DNA of 64,000 nucleotides from JAILLW01 sp045640525 (GCA_045640525.1 JAZUFE010000028.1:1-64000); one strand, 5' to 3'; shown: positions 41,727 to 52,290, counted from the stretch's first letter. Numbers and translations: made by a program. The notes: generated by a model from the sequence alone, not told the origin.

Positions 41727-43976
41727 ATGAAAAAGAGTACTTCTATTATCAGCATGATATTATTGGTAGCCCTTTTGGTAGTGTTCGGAATTTCTGCCGC
41801 TACCGGATTTTCGTTTGACGGAAAGGGCGCTGCTGCTGATATTCCTTTGGGTCTTGACCTTGAAGGAGGTGTATCAATTACATATCAGGTAGTCGGAGAG
41901 GAAGAACCTTCCGCAGAGGATATGTCTGATACAATTTACAAATTGCAGCAAAGAGTTGAAACATACAGTACCGAGTCTGCGGTATACCAGGAAGGTTCCG
42001 ACAGAATTAATATCGAAATCCCCGGTGCCGAAGATGCGGATGCTATTTTGAAGGAACTTGGAAAACCGGGTTCGTTATATTTCATCAGAGAAACCGATGC
42101 AGCCGGTAACCCCAACTACCAGTTGACCGGAGTGGATGAAAGCGGATATGTATACACATTAATGAAGCCTATAGAGCAGCTTATTGCAGATGGTGATACG
42201 GTATTGACAGGAACCGATGTTAAGTCGGCTCAGGCAGGTTCAATTCAGGATCAGATGACCAAGAATAACGAATTTGTTGTTTCGCTTTCAATGACTCCGG
42301 AAGGAACAACCAAATTTGCCGATGCAACAGCCAAGGCATTTGCAGCAGGCGAGTCAATTGCCATTTACTACGACGGAAAGATTGTTTCCGCTCCGAATGT
42401 TAATGCGGCAATTGCCGACGGACAGGCACAGATTACAGGTAATTTCAAATATGAAGAAGCAGAACAGCTTGCTTCAACGATAAGAATCGGTGGACTTAAG
42501 CTTGAACTTGAAAACCTTCATTCTAAAAAGGTAGGTGCACAGCTTGGCTCTGATGCAATTTCAACATCATTAAAGGCAGGTCTTATCGGATTCCTTATTA
42601 TTGTTGTATTCATGATTTTGGTATACAGAATTCAGGGCTTTGCAGCTTCACTGGCTTTGACATTATATGTTGAATTGATAGTATTACTGTTGGATGCATT
42701 CCAAATCACATTAACACTTCCCGGTATTGCGGGTATCATACTGTCGATAGGTATGGCGGTTGATGCCAATGTTATTATCTTTGCCAGAATACGAGAAGAA
42801 ATCGGTAAGGGCAAGACAGTGGAAACATCCATGAATATCGGATACAAGAAAGCCCTTTCGGCTATTATTGACGGTAACGTTACAACCTTGATTGCGGCAG
42901 CTGTTTTGGGAATTCTCGGAACGGGAACAATTAAAGGATTCGCCGCTACATTGGCATTGGGTATCATTCTTTCAATGTTTACGGCATTGTTTGTTACCAA
43001 GTGGATAATGAAAGCATTGTTCGCATTGGGATGTAAGAGTGAGAAATTATACGGTACTGCCAAAGAGGCCAAGAAGATTGCATTCCTTTCAAAGAAAACA
43101 ATATGCATGATTCTCTCGGCAGTTGTTATTCTTGCAGGTGTCGTATTTATGTTTGTAAATCGCGGTAAGGGAATCGGTGAACTTAATTACAGCCTTGACT
43201 TTGTCGGCGGTACATCAACCGAAGCAAACTTTGCCGAGAACTTAAGTATTGAAGAAATTGATAGTACAGTAGTTCCTGTTATTGAAAGTATTACAGGTGA
43301 CGGTAATGTTATGACACAGAAGATTAACGACAGCAATACGGTAATCTTCAAGACCAGAAGCTTGAGCGACGAAGAGAACGCACAGCTTGCAAGCGAACTT
43401 TCAAGTAAGTTCAATGCAACCATTTCCGGAAGTGAGACAATAAGCTCAACAATTTCCGATGAAATGACCCGCGATGCGGTAATTGCTGTTGTTGTTGCTT
43501 CGCTGTTGATGCTTGTATACATTTGGTTCAGATTCAAGGATGTTCGTTTCGGATGTTCTTCGGTACTTGCACTTGTTCATGACGTTTTGGTAGTGCTTGC
43601 ATTCTATGCGATTGCCAGAGTATCTGTGGGCAGCACATTCATTGCATGTATGCTCACAATTGTCGGTTATTCAATTAATGCCACAATCGTTATCTTTGAC
43701 AGAATTCGTGAGAACAAGGTTGCTATGGCTAAAAAGGATTCACTTGAGGATGTTGTGGATGCTTCAATAACACAGACTTTGAGCCGTTCGGTATTTACAT
43801 CACTGACCACATTCATTATGGTAGCTGTTTTGTATATACTGGGTGTTACCTCAATTCGGGAATTTGCCCTTCCTTTGATGGTGGGAATTTTGTGCGGTAC
43901 ATATTCGTCAATATTCCTCGCATCAGGATTCTATATGGTATTGCGTAAGGTATTTAAACCTAAAAAGGCAGCATAA
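41727..43976 (+). CDS. secDF: Protein translocase subunit SecDF (fused)
   Basis: The 749-residue protein is SecD (about 1-440) joined to SecF (about 450-749). Both halves show the first helix, an extracytoplasmic domain (DLEGGVSITYQV, QRVETY; SLDFVGGT in SecF) and five-helix RND-like membrane bundles (IILSIGMAVDANVIIFARIREE; GYSINATIVIFDRIRE). It uses the proton or sodium gradient to pull proteins through SecYEG. A terminator follows, so it appears to be a single-gene unit. Confidence 0.95.
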   Translation: MKKSTSIISMILLVALLVVFGISAATGFSFDGKGAAADIPLGLDLEGGVSITYQVVGEEEPSAEDMSDTIYKLQQRVETYSTESAVYQEGSDRINIEIPGAEDADAILKELGKPGSLYFIRETDAAGNPNYQLTGVDESGYVYTLMKPIEQLIADGDTVLTGTDVKSAQAGSIQDQMTKNNEFVVSLSMTPEGTTKFADATAKAFAAGESIAIYYDGKIVSAPNVNAAIADGQAQITGNFKYEEAEQLASTIRIGGLKLELENLHSKKVGAQLGSDAISTSLKAGLIGFLIIVVFMILVYRIQGFAASLALTLYVELIVLLLDAFQITLTLPGIAGIILSIGMAVDANVIIFARIREEIGKGKTVETSMNIGYKKALSAIIDGNVTTLIAAAVLGILGTGTIKGFAATLALGIILSMFTALFVTKWIMKALFALGCKSEKLYGTAKEAKKIAFLSKKTICMILSAVVILAGVVFMFVNRGKGIGELNYSLDFVGGTSTEANFAENLSIEEIDSTVVPVIESITGDGNVMTQKINDSNTVIFKTRSLSDEENAQLASELSSKFNATISGSETISSTISDEMTRDAVIAVVVASLLMLVYIWFRFKDVRFGCSSVLALVHDVLVVLAFYAIARVSVGSTFIACMLTIVGYSINATIVIFDRIRENKVAMAKKDSLEDVVDASITQTLSRSVFTSLTTFIMVAVLYILGVTSIREFALPLMVGILCGTYSSIFLASGFYMVLRKVFKPKKAA

Positions 43977-43990
43977 AACATTAAGTATTG

Positions 43991-44024
43991 GGCCCTTCAT
44001 CTTGCAAGGATGGAGGGCTTTTTG
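43991..44024 (+). terminator. Rho-independent terminator
   Basis: ggcccttcatc (43991-44001) pairs with gatggagggct (44009-44019) through wobble pairs, then a T-run. Confidence 0.75.
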
Positions 44025-44063
44025 CTTAATAAGAAGTTTTGGAAATTCTTTGAAGCGTGAGTT

Positions 44064-45836
44064 ATGGTTAAGCAAAAATGGATGGTTACTGCCAAAAGGG
44101 CAGATTTCAAGGCGATTGCCGAACAATTTGATATTGATCCTGTTCTTGCCCGCATTTTAAGGAATCGTGATCTTATAAGCACAGATGATATTGATATGTT
44201 CCTAAACGGAAATCTTTCGAATCTGCATGATCCTTTACTTATGAAGGATATGGCTAAAGCGTGTGATATTCTTAAAACCAAGATTTCAAAAAGCGAGAAG
44301 ATACGAATAATAGGCGACTATGATGTTGACGGAATTTGTTCAACTTACATTTTACTAAGAGGGTTGAGAATTCTCGGTGCTGATGTTGATACGGTGATAC
44401 CCCACAGAATTAAAGATGGGTACGGTCTTAATGATAACCTTATTCAAAATGCGTCCGATGAGGGAATCAATACTATTCTTACATGTGATAACGGGATTTC
44501 CGCATATAATCAGATTGAGTTGGCCCAATCTTTGGGGATGGATGTTGTTATAACAGATCATCATGAAGTGCCCTACGAAATCGAGAATGATGTGAAAAGA
44601 TATATTGTACCGAAAGCACTGGCGGTTATCGATCCTAAACAGGAGGATTGCGAATATCCTTTTAAATCCATTTGCGGTGCAATGGTAGCATTTAAAATGA
44701 TTCAGGTGTTACTTGAGGGTAAGCATGATGATGTTATTAATGAACTGATACCTTTTGCTGCGATGGCTACGGTATGCGATGTGATGGAATTACTTGATGA
44801 AAACAGGGTGATAGTAAAGGCAGGACTAAGTCTTATGAAAAATCCTTCCAATGTGGGATTGAAAGCTCTGTGTTTGGTGACCGGGGTGGGAGAGAAGCCC
44901 ATATCGGCATATCATTTTGGATTCGTGCTCGGACCTACCATAAATGCTACGGGAAGACTGGATACAGCCAAGAGGGCACTCGAACTTTTCGCTACGGAAT
45001 CATTTAATGAGGCATGTATTATTGCTACCGGCCTTAAAGAACTGAACGATTCACGAAAGAAGATTACCGAAGACGGAACTTTAAAGGCATGCGAATTGAT
45101 AGATAATTCATCACTGGCAACAGATAACGTATTGGTTGTCTATTTGCCGGATTGCCACGAATCGATTGCGGGAATTATTGCGGGAAGAATTAAGGAAAGA
45201 TATTATAAGCCGACCATAGTATTAACCGATGCCGAAGACGGTATTAAGGGCTCGGGGCGTTCGATAGACGAATATGACATGTATGGTGAGCTGACCAAAG
45301 TAAAGGATTTGTTCATCAAATATGGCGGACATAAAATGGCTGCCGGAGTATCATTGGAGAATGTTGCGAAGGTTGATGAACTAAGAAATCGACTGAATCG
45401 AAATTGCACATTAAATGAGGAGAATCTTACGAGGAAATTGGTTATAGACGTGCCAATGCCGCTTTCGTATATCAATATGCCGCTTGTTAAGTCTTTTGAT
45501 ATGCTTGAGCCGTGCGGTGTTAAAAACCCAAAACCTTTATTTGCAACTTCGGGCATATCCTTGATTTCATATGATAAAAAGGGTAAAAATAGAGTTATAG
45601 GTAAACTGGGAATTAAAGACGAAACCGGTCGGACTTATGATATGGTTTATTTCGACGATTTGGAAGAGTTTGACAGATTTATAATAGATAATTTCGGTAA
45701 AGATAAATTTGACAGGCTTACGTGCGGAGCATGCGGACTAAATGATATAGTTATTAAGATAGCATACTGTCCGGATATTAATGAATACAATAACAGCAGA
45801 AGTCTTCAAATTATTATGAAGTATTACGATGTTTAA
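44064..45836 (+). CDS. recJ: Single-stranded-DNA exonuclease RecJ
   Basis: The 590-residue protein is a DHH-family phosphoesterase with motif I IIGDYDVDGICST, motif III VVITDHHEVP, and the DHHA1 domain (GIIAGRIKERY, GSGRSIDEYDMYGEL, KYGGHKMAAGVSLE). RecJ degrades single-stranded DNA 5' to 3' in recombination and mismatch repair. At 590 residues it is at the short end for the family but has all core motifs. It overlaps the region just upstream of the next gene's start codon. Confidence 0.92.
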   Translation: MVKQKWMVTAKRADFKAIAEQFDIDPVLARILRNRDLISTDDIDMFLNGNLSNLHDPLLMKDMAKACDILKTKISKSEKIRIIGDYDVDGICSTYILLRGLRILGADVDTVIPHRIKDGYGLNDNLIQNASDEGINTILTCDNGISAYNQIELAQSLGMDVVITDHHEVPYEIENDVKRYIVPKALAVIDPKQEDCEYPFKSICGAMVAFKMIQVLLEGKHDDVINELIPFAAMATVCDVMELLDENRVIVKAGLSLMKNPSNVGLKALCLVTGVGEKPISAYHFGFVLGPTINATGRLDTAKRALELFATESFNEACIIATGLKELNDSRKKITEDGTLKACELIDNSSLATDNVLVVYLPDCHESIAGIIAGRIKERYYKPTIVLTDAEDGIKGSGRSIDEYDMYGELTKVKDLFIKYGGHKMAAGVSLENVAKVDELRNRLNRNCTLNEENLTRKLVIDVPMPLSYINMPLVKSFDMLEPCGVKNPKPLFATSGISLISYDKKGKNRVIGKLGIKDETGRTYDMVYFDDLEEFDRFIIDNFGKDKFDRLTCGACGLNDIVIKIAYCPDINEYNNSRSLQIIMKYYDV

Positions 45837-45849
45837 TTATGGGGGGAAT

Positions 45850-46794
45850 ATGATAGCTACAGTTACACTCAATCCTGCAGTTGATAAGACAATTCACACA
45901 TCAAGAGTAGTCCTTGGGGCTGTTAACAGAACGGAAGATGTCGTTAATATTGCGGGAGGAAAGGGCATCAATGTTGCCAAGGTATTAAGACAATACGGTG
46001 TTGATGTGAAGTGCCTTGGATTCCTGGGAGGATATTGCGGTGAATTGATTAAGGAATCGGTTGAAAAAATGGGGGCGGTGAACGCTTTTACTTCAATCGA
46101 AGGTGAAACAAGAACATCAATAAACATAATTTCGGAAGATGGTTATATTACGGAATTTCTTGAACCGGGCCCATCAATCAGTAACGAAGAAATTCAGTCC
46201 TTTGTTTCCAACTATGAACGCTCAATAGAAGATTGTGAAATTGTGGTTATTTCGGGATCGGCTCCGATAGGAGTGGAATCTTCGATTTATGCAGACTTGA
46301 TAACAATAGCAAATGATAAAGGGAAAAAGGTTCTTTTGGATGCTTCCGGGGATAATCTGAAAAAGGGTATGTATGCAAGACCGTATATGATTAAACCTAA
46401 TCTCAAAGAACTCGAAGGACTTATCGGAAGAAGAATACAGGGAATGCAGGAAGTCGGAGTCGCTGCTTCTCAACTTGTTGAATGGGGAATTCCCAATGTT
46501 GTGGTTTCAATGGGAAGCAAGGGGATTCTGTATGCCAAAGATACCGGAGAAGATTGCACATTGTATTATGTTCAGGCACCTTCAATCAGAGTGGTTAATT
46601 CGGTGGGCTCGGGTGACAGTGCCGTTGCCGCGTTTGCTATGTCTGTTCTTGAGGGAATGACGCCGGAGGAAACTGTCAGAAAGTGTGTTGCGATATCAGC
46701 CGCCAATACAATGAGTATTGAGAACGGTCACATTGATGTGGAAGCTGCTCAAAAAATTGAAGAAGGTTTGACGGTGTGCAATCCGTCATGCTGA
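45850..46794 (+). CDS. 1-phosphofructokinase family kinase
   Basis: The 314-residue protein is a PfkB-type sugar kinase of the FruK/LacC branch: MIATVTLNPAVDKTIH, NIAGGKGINVAKVL and the anion-hole motif VNSVGSGDSAVAAF. It phosphorylates fructose 1-phosphate or tagatose 6-phosphate. No fruA, fruR or tagatose genes adjoin, so the substrate is open. The start at 45850 has gggggg just upstream; the frame could extend to 45829 inside recJ. A terminator follows. Confidence 0.85.
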   Translation: MIATVTLNPAVDKTIHTSRVVLGAVNRTEDVVNIAGGKGINVAKVLRQYGVDVKCLGFLGGYCGELIKESVEKMGAVNAFTSIEGETRTSINIISEDGYITEFLEPGPSISNEEIQSFVSNYERSIEDCEIVVISGSAPIGVESSIYADLITIANDKGKKVLLDASGDNLKKGMYARPYMIKPNLKELEGLIGRRIQGMQEVGVAASQLVEWGIPNVVVSMGSKGILYAKDTGEDCTLYYVQAPSIRVVNSVGSGDSAVAAFAMSVLEGMTPEETVRKCVAISAANTMSIENGHIDVEAAQKIEEGLTVCNPSC

Positions 46795-46852
46795 TGAAAG
46801 GAAGTTAATACATATTGACGAAAATGGATTTGCAATATATTTGCATAGAATA

Positions 46853-46881
46853 AGTCCCTAGGCATTGCCTAGGGACTTTTT
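46853..46881 (+). terminator. Rho-independent terminator
   Basis: agtccctaggc (46853-46863) and gcctagggact (46867-46877) form a perfect 11-bp stem with a three-base loop, followed by tttt. Confidence 0.92.
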
Positions 46882-47089
46882 ATGAGGGGGGAGATAGTGA
46901 GTTTCAACTATCTATGGCTTTATAGTACAAGCAAAATGTGTCCAAATTGTGTCCAAAATGTAAAAAAATATTATTATGAGCCGAAAATGCAATAATGAGC
47001 AATATAGTGTTATAAACCTCAAAATCATTAAACCGTTTAGTTGATATTTTCGATACTTTAGTACCGCAGTAATGATATTGTGTTAAGAA
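46882..47089. other. Intergenic region before murE with a helical-phase direct repeat
   Basis: No gene is visible. tgtgtccaaa occurs twice, at 46937-46946 and 46948-46957, an 11-base period that would put both copies on one face of the DNA. A small stem gatagt/actatc lies just upstream near 46890-46910. The murE promoter follows about 130 bases later. Confidence 0.45.
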
Positions 47090-47118
47090 TTAGAAATATT
47101 TTTAAATCATGTTATAAT
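47090..47118 (+). promoter_or_regulatory. Sigma-A promoter of the murE-rsgA cluster
   Basis: TTAGAA (47090-47095), 17-base spacer, TATAAT (47113-47118), 35 bases before the murE start codon. No terminator is seen until after rsgA, so it may drive the whole cluster. Confidence 0.6.
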
Positions 47119-47153
47119 AGTATAGCTTATGTTTTGTGAATGAGGATTACGAT

Positions 47154-48632
47154 ATGCATAGTTTAAAAGATTTATTATCAAAGATTAAATATGAGGTTGT
47201 GACGGGAAGTATCGAAAAAGAAGTGGATGCGGTTGTCATAGACTCAAGAAAGGCCGAAGAAAACTGTCTGTTCATTTGTATTTTCGGATACAAAGTCGAT
47301 GGACACTCGTTTGCAGAGGATGTTGTTTCCAAGGGGGCGAGTGTACTTGTTATCGAAAAGGATGTGGATGTGGCGAAACTGCTTTGCATTAATCCGCAGC
47401 TTACAATTGTTAAGGTTGAATCTTCAAGATATGCCATGGCATATATAAGTGCAGCATATTACGATCATCCTGCAGATTCGCTAAGAGTAATCGGTATTAC
47501 CGGAACCAAGGGCAAAACGACTACCACATACTTGATCAAATCTATTTTGGAAGCGGCCGGATATAAGGTAGGACTTGTTGGTACCATTGAAACCATTATA
47601 GGCGATGAACACATCCCGGCTAAAAACACGACGCCGGAATCGTTTGTACTCCAGGAATATTTCAGAAGAATGGCGGATGCCGGAATTCAGATTGTTGTTA
47701 TGGAAGTTGCAAGCCAGGGACTTAAACTTTACCGAACGGAAGGCTTTACATTTGAAGTCGGAGTATTTACCAATTTGTCACCGGATCATATCGGTCCTAA
47801 TGAGCACGAATCTTTTGAGGAGTATGCAGAATGTAAGAGCAGACTGTTCAAGCAGTGTAAATTGGGAATTGTTAATGCGGATGATGATAATCTTTTGAAA
47901 ATAATAAACGGACATACATGTACACTCAATACTTACGGTTTTAATGAAGATGCGGATGTTCATGCCAAGAATTTGGAATTGATAAATGAACCCGGTAAAT
48001 TGGGAATAGCATTCGATGTTGCAGGAGACTGCGAACTTCATGCCGAAGTTCCGACTCCGGGTAAGTTTAGTGTGTATAATGCACTTACGGCAATATCCGT
48101 ATGCAACTATTTTGGTGTTCCCTGTGAAAAAATAGAAGAGGCTGTTAAAAATGTGAGTGTAAAGGGAAGAATAGAGATGGTGCCGACTCCTTATCCAATC
48201 ACATTGCTGATTGATTATGCGCACAACGCACTGAGCCTTGAAAGCATACTTATGACATTGAAAGAGTATAATCCCAAAAGACTGGTGTGTCTTTTCGGAT
48301 GCGGCGGAAACAGATCCAAGGACAGAAGATACCAGATGGGTGAAGTTGCAGGGCGCCTTGCCGATTTGACGATTATAACTTCAGACAATCCGCGTGATGA
48401 AGAACCGCAGGCTATTATTGATGATATTAAAATCGGCATGGCCAAGACGAATGGCAAATATGTTGAAATTCTCGACAGAAAGGATGCCATCAGATACGCT
48501 ATTAACAATTCAAGACCGAATGATGTAATAGTTCTGGCAGGTAAAGGTCATGAGGATTATCAGGAAATAAAAGGCGTGAAGTATCCAATGGATGAAAGAG
48601 TACTTATTAGGGAAATTCTGAAGGAGAAATAG
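47154..48632 (+). CDS. murE: UDP-MurNAc-tripeptide synthetase MurE (meso-diaminopimelate type)
   Basis: The 492-residue Mur ligase has the ATP loop GITGTKGKTTTTYLI, the central-domain motif KNTTPESFVLQ and the C-terminal DNPRDEEP. The DNPR motif is typical of enzymes that add meso-diaminopimelate, so the wall is predicted to be of that type. The start ATG at 47154 follows gagga by seven bases; a GTG at 47136 in frame is a weaker choice. The priA gene starts on the last base of the stop codon. Confidence 0.93.
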   Translation: MHSLKDLLSKIKYEVVTGSIEKEVDAVVIDSRKAEENCLFICIFGYKVDGHSFAEDVVSKGASVLVIEKDVDVAKLLCINPQLTIVKVESSRYAMAYISAAYYDHPADSLRVIGITGTKGKTTTTYLIKSILEAAGYKVGLVGTIETIIGDEHIPAKNTTPESFVLQEYFRRMADAGIQIVVMEVASQGLKLYRTEGFTFEVGVFTNLSPDHIGPNEHESFEEYAECKSRLFKQCKLGIVNADDDNLLKIINGHTCTLNTYGFNEDADVHAKNLELINEPGKLGIAFDVAGDCELHAEVPTPGKFSVYNALTAISVCNYFGVPCEKIEEAVKNVSVKGRIEMVPTPYPITLLIDYAHNALSLESILMTLKEYNPKRLVCLFGCGGNRSKDRRYQMGEVAGRLADLTIITSDNPRDEEPQAIIDDIKIGMAKTNGKYVEILDRKDAIRYAINNSRPNDVIVLAGKGHEDYQEIKGVKYPMDERVLIREILKEK

Positions 48633-50854
48633 TGTCAGAAGATAGATTTGCCAACGTTGTAATAGATATTTCTCACGAGAAGGTCGACCGATTATTCGGA
48701 TACATCATCCCCGAAGAACTTCGGGATATTCTTCAAGTCGGAGATTGCGTGGAGGTTCCTTTCGGAAAAGGTGATATGCCCAAGAAGGCATATGTAATCG
48801 AAATAACGGATAGGACGGATTATCCTGTCGAAAAGCTTAAGAGAATTCTTAAAAAGGTTCCCGAATCGGTATCGGTAGAAAAAGATGCCATAAGGCTTGC
48901 GTACTGGATCAAAGATACATACGGTTCGACAATGATTCAGGCTCTTAAGACTGTCCTTCCGGCTAAAAAAATAGTTAAGCCTAAGGAAAACAAAAAGATA
49001 GTACGAAAAGCCGGAGCCGAAGAAATCAGATCAATATATGCCGAGTGTGTGCGAAAAAAGCAGGTGGCAAAAGCGCGTGTGTTGAAGGAACTTTTCGAAG
49101 AAGAGGTAATCCCTTATGACATAGTGATTTCGAAACTCAATGTCAGTTCTTCAACGTTGCAGGGACTCCAAAGAGACGGAGCGATAGGAATTGAAATCGA
49201 AACGACTTACCGTAATCCTGTAAGCTCCGCTTACGGTAAAACAGCGACTGTATCTTTGTCGGATGAACAAAGATATATTGTGGATGAAATCTCGCGTGAT
49301 ATTAAAGCAGAGCAATCCGATTCGAAACCGTGCGGCAAGTATTTAATACACGGAATAACCGGGTCCGGTAAGACGGAAGTTTATATAAGATTAATAGAAG
49401 AGACAATAGCCCAAGGGAAACAATGCATTATGCTGATTCCCGAAATTGCGTTAAGCTATCAAACGCTTATGCGGTTCTATAAAAGATTCGGGGACAGAGT
49501 TTCGGTAATTAATTCATCACTTTCACCGGGCGAAAAGTATGATCAGTGTATGCGTGCCGGAAACGGTGATATAGATGTGATAATCGGACCAAGATCTGCG
49601 CTGTTTGTTCCTTTTAAGAATTTGGGATTGGTTATTATAGATGAGGAACATGAAAACAGTTATATAAGCGAATCAACCCCAAAATACCATACTAAAGAAG
49701 TGGCTGAGGAGTTATGTAGAATCAAGAAAGCAATTTTGGTTTTAGGGTCGGCCACTCCGTCGGTAGATACGTATTATGCGGCTCGAAACGGCGAATATAA
49801 ACTGTTCAAAATGACCAAAAGAATGGCCGGGGGAATGCTTCCTGAGGTTACCGTAGTTGATTTAAAAGAAGAGCTTAGATCTGGCAACAAATCTATTTTC
49901 AGTCGCACATTGCAACAAAAAATGGCTGATAAATTGAAGAATGGCGAACAGATAATGCTGTTTTTGAACAGACGCGGTTATGCCGGCTTTATCAGTTGCA
50001 GAGCCTGCGGAGCGGTAATGAAATGCCCGCATTGTGATGTTTCTTTGTCAAGACATTACGGCGGCAAACTGGTCTGCCATTATTGCGGATATACAACTTG
50101 TGATGTTACAATTTGCCCGGAATGCGGTTCGAAATATATATCGGGATTCAAGGCCGGAACCCAACAGATAGAGGAAGCACTGATTAGGCTTTTTCCTGAG
50201 GTAAGAGTGCTTAGAATGGATTCCGATACCACCAAGACAAAGGGTAGTTACGAAAAGATACTGTGTGCATTTAAAAACCATGAAGCGGATGTTTTAATAG
50301 GTACACAGATGATAGTTAAAGGTCATGATTTCCCAAATGTTACATTGGTGGGCGTGATAGCAGCTGATTTGTCGCTTAATGAATCGGATTTCAGAACCGG
50401 TGAGAGAACCTTTCAATTGCTTACGCAGGCAGTGGGAAGAGCCGGAAGGGGCAGCCGTGGGGGCGAGGCCGTGATTCAGACATACCGTCCCGATCATTAC
50501 AGTATCGTGCATGCATCAGATCAAAACTATGAGGCCTTTTATGATGAAGAATTGGCTTTTCGAATGATTATGGATTATCCCCCTTGCGGTAAACTGATGC
50601 AGGTACTGGTAGTTTCAAAAGAAGACAGGCGTGCGTTGGGGCTTGCTACGGCTTTGAAGAAGCGTGTGGAATCAAAAGTCCGGGTAATCGGACCGGCGCA
50701 GGATACAATATCGAAAATTAACGATTTCTACAGATATAATATATTGTTAAAAAGTGATTCTGCAGATGTTATTCGCGAATGTAGAGTGATAATGGAAGAT
50801 TATCTTTCTACGGCTCCGCTTGTGAGCGAAGCGGTAACGTTTGATATTAAGTAA
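48632..50854 (+). CDS. priA: Primosomal helicase PriA
   Basis: The 740-residue protein has the DNA-binding N-terminus, helicase motif I GITGSGKTEVY, motif II DEEH, VLGSATPS, and the zinc-binding block with eight cysteines (CRACG, CPHC, CHYCGY, CPECG) near residues 450-490. PriA reloads the replisome at stalled forks. GTG start (48632-48634) with aaggag upstream. Confidence 0.95.
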   Translation: MSEDRFANVVIDISHEKVDRLFGYIIPEELRDILQVGDCVEVPFGKGDMPKKAYVIEITDRTDYPVEKLKRILKKVPESVSVEKDAIRLAYWIKDTYGSTMIQALKTVLPAKKIVKPKENKKIVRKAGAEEIRSIYAECVRKKQVAKARVLKELFEEEVIPYDIVISKLNVSSSTLQGLQRDGAIGIEIETTYRNPVSSAYGKTATVSLSDEQRYIVDEISRDIKAEQSDSKPCGKYLIHGITGSGKTEVYIRLIEETIAQGKQCIMLIPEIALSYQTLMRFYKRFGDRVSVINSSLSPGEKYDQCMRAGNGDIDVIIGPRSALFVPFKNLGLVIIDEEHENSYISESTPKYHTKEVAEELCRIKKAILVLGSATPSVDTYYAARNGEYKLFKMTKRMAGGMLPEVTVVDLKEELRSGNKSIFSRTLQQKMADKLKNGEQIMLFLNRRGYAGFISCRACGAVMKCPHCDVSLSRHYGGKLVCHYCGYTTCDVTICPECGSKYISGFKAGTQQIEEALIRLFPEVRVLRMDSDTTKTKGSYEKILCAFKNHEADVLIGTQMIVKGHDFPNVTLVGVIAADLSLNESDFRTGERTFQLLTQAVGRAGRGSRGGEAVIQTYRPDHYSIVHASDQNYEAFYDEELAFRMIMDYPPCGKLMQVLVVSKEDRRALGLATALKKRVESKVRVIGPAQDTISKINDFYRYNILLKSDSADVIRECRVIMEDYLSTAPLVSEAVTFDIK

Positions 50855-50876
50855 AGTATTAATTTAGGAGGACAAA

Positions 50877-51353
50877 ATGGCACTCAGAAATATTCGCGAG
50901 CAGGGGGACCCTGTGCTTGGCAAGGTATGTAAGGAAGTTAATTCCAGAACCAAGAATTTGATAGATGATATGTTTGAAACGATGTATGAGGCTGACGGTG
51001 TCGGTCTGGCAGCACCGCAGGTTGGAATTTTGAAAAGAATATTCGTCGTTGATGTGACCGGTGAAGCCCCGCTTGTTTTCATTAATCCTCAGATTATCGA
51101 AACTTCGGGCGAACAAACAGGGTATGAAGGATGCCTTTCGGTTCCCGGAAAGACGGGAACGGTTACACGTCCCAACCATGTTAAAATAAGAGCTTATGAT
51201 GAGAATATGGAAGAGTTCGAACTTGAGGGAGAAGAACTTCTTGCACGTGCAATTCTGCATGAAAACGATCACTTGGACGGACATTTGTATGTTGAAAAGG
51301 TAGAGGGTGAATTATTCAATACCGCAGATATTTCGGAGGAAGAGGATAACTGA
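50877..51353 (+). CDS. def: Peptide deformylase
   Basis: The 158-residue protein has the three family motifs GVGLAAPQVG, EGCLSVPG and HENDHLDG, which supply the Cys and two His metal ligands and the catalytic Glu. It removes the N-formyl group from new proteins. Strong aggagg site; its stop overlaps the fmt start by one base, matching the shared function. Confidence 0.96.
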   Translation: MALRNIREQGDPVLGKVCKEVNSRTKNLIDDMFETMYEADGVGLAAPQVGILKRIFVVDVTGEAPLVFINPQIIETSGEQTGYEGCLSVPGKTGTVTRPNHVKIRAYDENMEEFELEGEELLARAILHENDHLDGHLYVEKVEGELFNTADISEEEDN

Positions 51354-52288
51354 TGCGAGTAATATATATGGGAACACCGGATTTTTCGGTTCCGGCGCTT
51401 GAGAGTTTGATTAAGAACGGTCATGATGTGTGCCTTGTGGTTACTCAGCCGGACAAAGAGAAAGGACGCGGAAGAGAGCTTGCGATAAGCCCGGTTAAAG
51501 AATGCGCCCTAAAACACAATCTTCCGGTATTTCAACCGATTAAGATTAGAGAAGCTGAATCTGTCGAGTATTTGAAATCGTTCAATGCCGACATTTTCGT
51601 GGTGGCAGCATTCGGTCAGATATTGACGGAAGAGATACTTAATATGCCAAAATACGGATGTATCAATATCCATGCATCGTTGCTTCCCAAATACAGAGGC
51701 GCGGCACCGATTCAGTGGGCAATATTGGACGGTGAGGAATATTCCGGAGTTACAATTATGCAGATGGCTAAAGGCGTGGATACGGGAGATATTCTTACGA
51801 CAAGCCGGGTAAAGATAGAAGATGACGAAACCGGAGACAGCCTTTTTGAAAAGCTGATGTATGTCGGTGCGGATCTTTTGACCAAAACGTTACCCCAAAT
51901 AGAAGCGGGAGCCATTTCGCCGATTAAGCAGGACGAGACATTGGCTACTCACACATCTAAAATTTCCAAGGATATGGGATTGATTAACTGGAATGAGTCA
52001 TCCGAATTGATTGAAAGATATGTACGCGGATTGAATTCGTGGCCTTCGGCATATACCAAATTGGATGGAAAAACTCTTAAAATATGGAAAGCAAAAGTGA
52101 CACAAGCGTCAGAAAATGCCGCTGCACCGGGAACGGTTATATCTTTGTCAAAAGACGCATTTGAAGTCAAGACGAAGAACTCGGCATTGAGGATAGATGA
52201 AATACAACTCGAAGGCAAAAAGCGAATGACGACGCATGATTTCCTGCTTGGGTATAAGCTTGAAGTCGGAACTGTTTTGGGAGAATAG
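51353..52288 (+). CDS. fmt: Methionyl-tRNA formyltransferase
   Basis: The 311-residue protein has the formyl-tetrahydrofolate site NIHASLLPKYRGAAPIQWAI (cut here to the core NIHASLLPKYRG) and the following GVTIMQM and DTGDIL motifs, plus the C-terminal OB-like domain. It formylates initiator Met-tRNA. Coupled to def by a one-base overlap. Confidence 0.96.
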   Translation: MRVIYMGTPDFSVPALESLIKNGHDVCLVVTQPDKEKGRGRELAISPVKECALKHNLPVFQPIKIREAESVEYLKSFNADIFVVAAFGQILTEEILNMPKYGCINIHASLLPKYRGAAPIQWAILDGEEYSGVTIMQMAKGVDTGDILTTSRVKIEDDETGDSLFEKLMYVGADLLTKTLPQIEAGAISPIKQDETLATHTSKISKDMGLINWNESSELIERYVRGLNSWPSAYTKLDGKTLKIWKAKVTQASENAAAPGTVISLSKDAFEVKTKNSALRIDEIQLEGKKRMTTHDFLLGYKLEVGTVLGE

Positions 52289-52290
52289 AT

